Origin: RGIG1681 sp045596905
GTDB lineage: Bacteria > Bacillota > Clostridia > Christensenellales > UBA1242
DNA: 8,189 nucleotides
Assembly: GCA_045596905.1 (NCBI GenBank)
Contig: JAZODG010000039.1
Span: 1 to 8,189 of the forward strand
Direction of reading: 5' to 3'
Positions within the stretch are counted from its first letter, which is position 1, and each line of letters begins with the position of its first letter. The notes beneath the pieces were generated by a model. That model did no database searches. It was given only the letters and a program-made list of their open reading frames with translations, and was not told where the DNA came from. Shown in pieces: positions 6,970-8,189 of this stretch. A program made the translations under genes and the position numbers.

Positions 6970-7466
6970 TATTCATAAAAATCAAGGGCTTTGTCCCAGA
7001 ATGGGTTTGCCATAAAGGTCCCATTTTCAACCATTTGCTTGATTGTTTCTTTGTCTGCCCACATGGCGTCATTCACTTCTTCAACCTGAATCTTCACGCT
7101 TTCAAGTGGTGTGTTATCTTTGAAAATATACACCCTCAAAAGGTCTGGGCAACCCTTATAATATCTGCGTTCCATTCCTAAAAACTTAGCAGATGATATG
7201 TCAATATCAATACCAACTTCTTCTTTTATTTCCCTAACACAGGCATCAATATCACTTTCACCAGCAACTGCTGAACCCCCAGTGCACTCCCACATAAGAG
7301 CATGTGGCTTATCTTTGCATCTTTGAGTTATCAAAAACTGATTTTTATCATTCACAATCCAAGCATTAACAACCAAGTGATGCTCATCATCTGAAAGCTT
7401 ATCTCCACGTACAGCCGTTTTTGATAGTTTGTTAAAATTTATATCAAATAAATCCCATTTTTCCAT
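6969..7466 (-). CDS. NUDIX hydrolase, IPP-isomerase-like subgroup
   Basis: Pyrophosphohydrolase-fold protein of 165 aa. The NUDIX box G-x5-E-x7-REUxEExGU is complete: G64, E70, R78-E79, E82-E83, G85 and I86 (REIKEEVGI), so the Mg2+-binding glutamates are present. The N-terminal WDLFDINFNKLSKTAVRG and the GDKLSDDEHHLVVNAWI segment are typical of the YfcD/Idi-like subgroup, whose members are often annotated as isopentenyl-diphosphate isomerase relatives but usually have unproven substrates (nucleoside or isoprenoid diphosphates). The ATG at 7466 has no Shine-Dalgarno sequence and lies 6 nt from a perfect -10 box, so a leaderless message is predicted. It is a single-gene unit, ended by a hairpin directly at its stop. 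Confidence 0.93.
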   Translation of the reverse strand: MEKWDLFDINFNKLSKTAVRGDKLSDDEHHLVVNAWIVNDKNQFLITQRCKDKPHALMWECTGGSAVAGESDIDACVREIKEEVGIDIDISSAKFLGMERRYYKGCPDLLRVYIFKDNTPLESVKIQVEEVNDAMWADKETIKQMVENGTFMANPFWDKALDFYE

Positions 7467-7472
7467 AGATTC

Positions 7473-7502
7473 ATTATAACAAATCTAAAATAAATATATC
7501 AA
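7473..7502 (-). promoter_or_regulatory. Predicted promoter of the NUDIX gene, abutting its ATG
   Basis: On the minus strand TTGATA (7502-7497), an 18-bp spacer and the perfect -10 TATAAT (7478-7473). Only 6 nt separate the -10 box from the ATG, so the transcript would start at, or within a base of, the start codon. Confidence 0.7.
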
Positions 7503-7536
7503 CTAACATTATTACGTTAGCCAAGCTTTTTAATAA

Positions 7537-7560
7537 AATATTGCCGATATCGGCAATATT
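7537..7560. repeat. 24-bp perfect palindrome, candidate operator or second terminator
   Basis: Each half reads AATATTGCCGAT, and the second is the exact reverse complement of the first. The 8-mer TTGCCGAT recurs alone at 7583-7590. It lies about 35 bp upstream of the NUDIX -35 box and downstream of the tRNA-type terminator. It could bind a dimeric regulator. Folded as RNA it gives a 10-bp stem with an ATAT loop and a T-rich tail on the minus strand, so a back-up terminator is the alternative. Confidence 0.6.
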
Positions 7561-7604
7561 GTCATATTTTTTAAATTCATTTTTGCCGATAAAACAATAG
7601 CAAT

Positions 7605-7630
7605 AAAAAAACGCCGTTTCCGGCATTTTT
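7605..7630 (-). terminator. Intrinsic terminator after the tRNA-Thr 3' half
   Basis: On the minus strand GCCG-GAAA-CGGC (7624-7613), a GNRA tetraloop hairpin with flanking A-T pairs, followed by GTTTTTTT. It lies about 8 nt after the CCA end of the tRNA fragment, as expected for the original terminator of a tRNA gene. Confidence 0.8.
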
Positions 7631-7632
7631 AG

Positions 7633-7677
7633 TGGAGCTGATGATGGGACTTGAACCCATGACCTATTGATTACGAA
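7633..7677 (-). pseudogene. 3' half of tRNA-Thr(CGU); probable attachment-site remnant of an integrated element
   Basis: Read on the minus strand, these 45 nt match the 3' part of a tRNA: anticodon loop TTCGTAA (anticodon CGT at 7675-7673), 3' anticodon strand TCAAT, variable loop AGGTC, T-arm ATGGG-TTCAAGT-CCCAT, acceptor strand CATCAGC, discriminator T and encoded CCA. The T-stem pairs perfectly. The 5' half is missing: the bases just upstream are CAAAA instead of the ATTGA needed for the anticodon stem, and no D-arm or acceptor 5' strand is found in the following 500 bp. The break at the anticodon loop is the usual crossover point of tyrosine integrases in tRNA genes. In that model the element lies to the right and the intact tRNA is at its far end. 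An ancient truncation is the alternative. Confidence 0.8.
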
Positions 7678-7870
7678 TTTTGCTTCAGTTTCAAAAACAA
7701 CCTTCGCCCTATCAAATATCTTTCAATACCTTGTGATAAGTTACCCAAATTCAGCAATTTCCTGCTCCAATCCTAGTTAAATTTTAACAACTTTTGTCTC
7801 CTAAGACAAGATTTTTTACACTTGTTTTACACTTTTATATGAACTTACAGAACCATTTTAGACTTATACT
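7678..7870. other. Non-coding junction region right of the tRNA half
   Basis: No open frame here has a start codon and a recognisable product on either strand. It holds a short hairpin, TTGTCT-CCTA-AGACAA (7794-7809), followed by ATTTTTT on the plus strand, a GTTAAA/TTTAAC inverted repeat (7776-7788), and two direct copies of TTTTACACTT. If the tRNA half is an attachment site, this is the element's end, where integrase arm sites would be expected. No integrase gene is visible. Confidence 0.5.
7814..7834. repeat. Tandem direct repeat TTTTACACTT, period 11 bp
   Basis: Exact copies at 7814-7823 and 7825-7834, one helical turn apart and about 140 bp from the presumed crossover. The spacing suits cooperative protein binding, for example integrase arm-type sites. 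AT-rich chance repetition is possible. Confidence 0.45.
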
Positions 7871-7908
7871 AAACAAAAAGCAGTGAATCACTTCACTGCT
7901 TTTTGTTT
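7871..7908. terminator. Very long hairpin, two-way intrinsic terminator
   Basis: Perfect 17-bp arms (7871-7887 and 7892-7908) around the 4-nt loop TCAC, with core AGCAGTGAA/TTCACTGCT and A/T-rich outer pairs. These give a T-run tail on both strands (CTTTTTGTTT). No intact gene ends next to it on either side. It sits between the tRNA half and the dnaA fragment. Confidence 0.8.
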
Positions 7909-7949
7909 TAATTATATCCATTCACTCTTGTATTAAATACATTCATTAA

Positions 7950-8189
7950 GTAATATTCTCTTTCCAAAATTTTATTGTTGGTTCTGCAAACAGATTTGCA
8001 CATGCGGTTTCCCTTGCAGTAGCCGACAGCCCCGTTGTTATTCAAAATTATAATCCCTTGGTTATATACGGTCCTTCGGGTGTTGGTAAAAGACATTTGA
8101 TGTTGGCTATAAGAAACCATATAAAGAAAAAGTTCCCTTATAAAAAGATTGAGTATATAAGAAGCGAAGAATTTACAAACGAATTGATT
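7950..8189 (+). pseudogene. DnaA-like AAA+ domain fragment lacking its 5' end (runs off the right edge)
   Basis: These 80 codons read as the start of DnaA domain III: FSFQNFIVGSANRFAHAVSL, then YNPLVIYG and the Walker A region GPSGVGKRHLMLAI, ending with IEYIRSEEFTNELI, as in replication initiators. An in-frame TAA lies at 7947-7949, just before the domain begins. No ATG, GTG or TTG precedes the P-loop in frame, and the other two frames upstream are closed by stops at 7934 and 7951. The oligomerisation/helicase-loading domain I and linker are therefore absent. Walker A has GKR (R codon at 8091-8093) where DnaA normally has GKT, a change expected to hurt Mg-ATP binding. Isoleucine is often ATA here. 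It may be a broken dnaA copy carried by an element, a decayed paralogue, or an assembly junction. The right part, including Walker B and the DNA-binding domain, is outside the window. Confidence 0.75.

Noticed and set aside
7503..7520. Inverted repeat CTAAC/GTTAG just upstream of the NUDIX promoter, considered as a terminator
   Set aside because: Only 5 bp with an 8-nt loop and no clean T-run; too weak to list.
7633..7677. A complete tRNA split by an intron
   Set aside because: No 5' tRNA half (acceptor strand, D-arm) was found upstream on the same strand within the window, and no intron core was recognised.
7671..7774. Minus-strand open stretch without a start codon, ending inside the tRNA half, considered as an integrase tail
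   Set aside because: About 30 codons, no start, and no tyrosine-recombinase motif (no R-H-R-Y tail pattern) could be recognised.
7908..8120. Minus-strand open frame of 70 codons
   Set aside because: Antisense to the DnaA-like fragment, which has clear family similarity; the frame also begins in the fragment and ends in the hairpin.

Overview
The window is AT-rich, and nearly every gene lies on the minus strand. It looks like chromosomal DNA of a low-GC Bacillota/Clostridia-type bacterium. The reasons are Clostridia-like protein sequences (HtpG, RlmH, ArgS with HIGH, an M16B peptidase), a CIRCE/HrcA operator, purine-rich Shine-Dalgarno sites, TTGACA/TATAAT-type promoters and U-tailed hairpin terminators. 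Trp is encoded by TGG and the code appears standard. I cannot name a genus from the sequence alone.

Layout, following minus-strand transcription from right to left. At 8189-7678 is a segment with no intact gene. It holds a 5'-truncated dnaA-like fragment on the plus strand, a very strong two-way hairpin and short repeats. At 7677-7633 is the 3' half of a tRNA-Thr(CGU) gene with no 5' half, which is what the distal attachment junction of a tRNA-targeting integrated element looks like. By this geometry, foreign DNA lies to the right of 7677 and resident chromosome to the left. Next come the tRNA-type terminator (7605-7630), a 24-bp perfect palindrome (7537-7560) and a NUDIX hydrolase gene whose promoter sits almost on its start codon. 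Then follows a two-gene unit of a 165-aa unknown protein and an M16 metallopeptidase. After it comes htpG under a consensus promoter and a CIRCE operator. Last is a tight rlmH - P1B metal ATPase - argS cluster with 11-nt gaps; argS runs off the left edge.

How the genes relate: this is mostly housekeeping and stress maintenance (chaperone, ribosome methylation, arginine charging, metal efflux, NUDIX clean-up, peptidase) rather than one pathway. The intergenic regions are unusually economical. In two of them the hairpin of the upstream gene's terminator contains the -35 box of the next promoter, and the terminator's T-tract is that promoter's spacer. Two genes (rlmH and the NUDIX gene) have promoters so close to their ATG that leaderless transcripts are predicted. 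I see no CRISPR array, insertion sequence or complete defence system. The most unusual place is the right-hand junction with the tRNA half and the decapitated dnaA.
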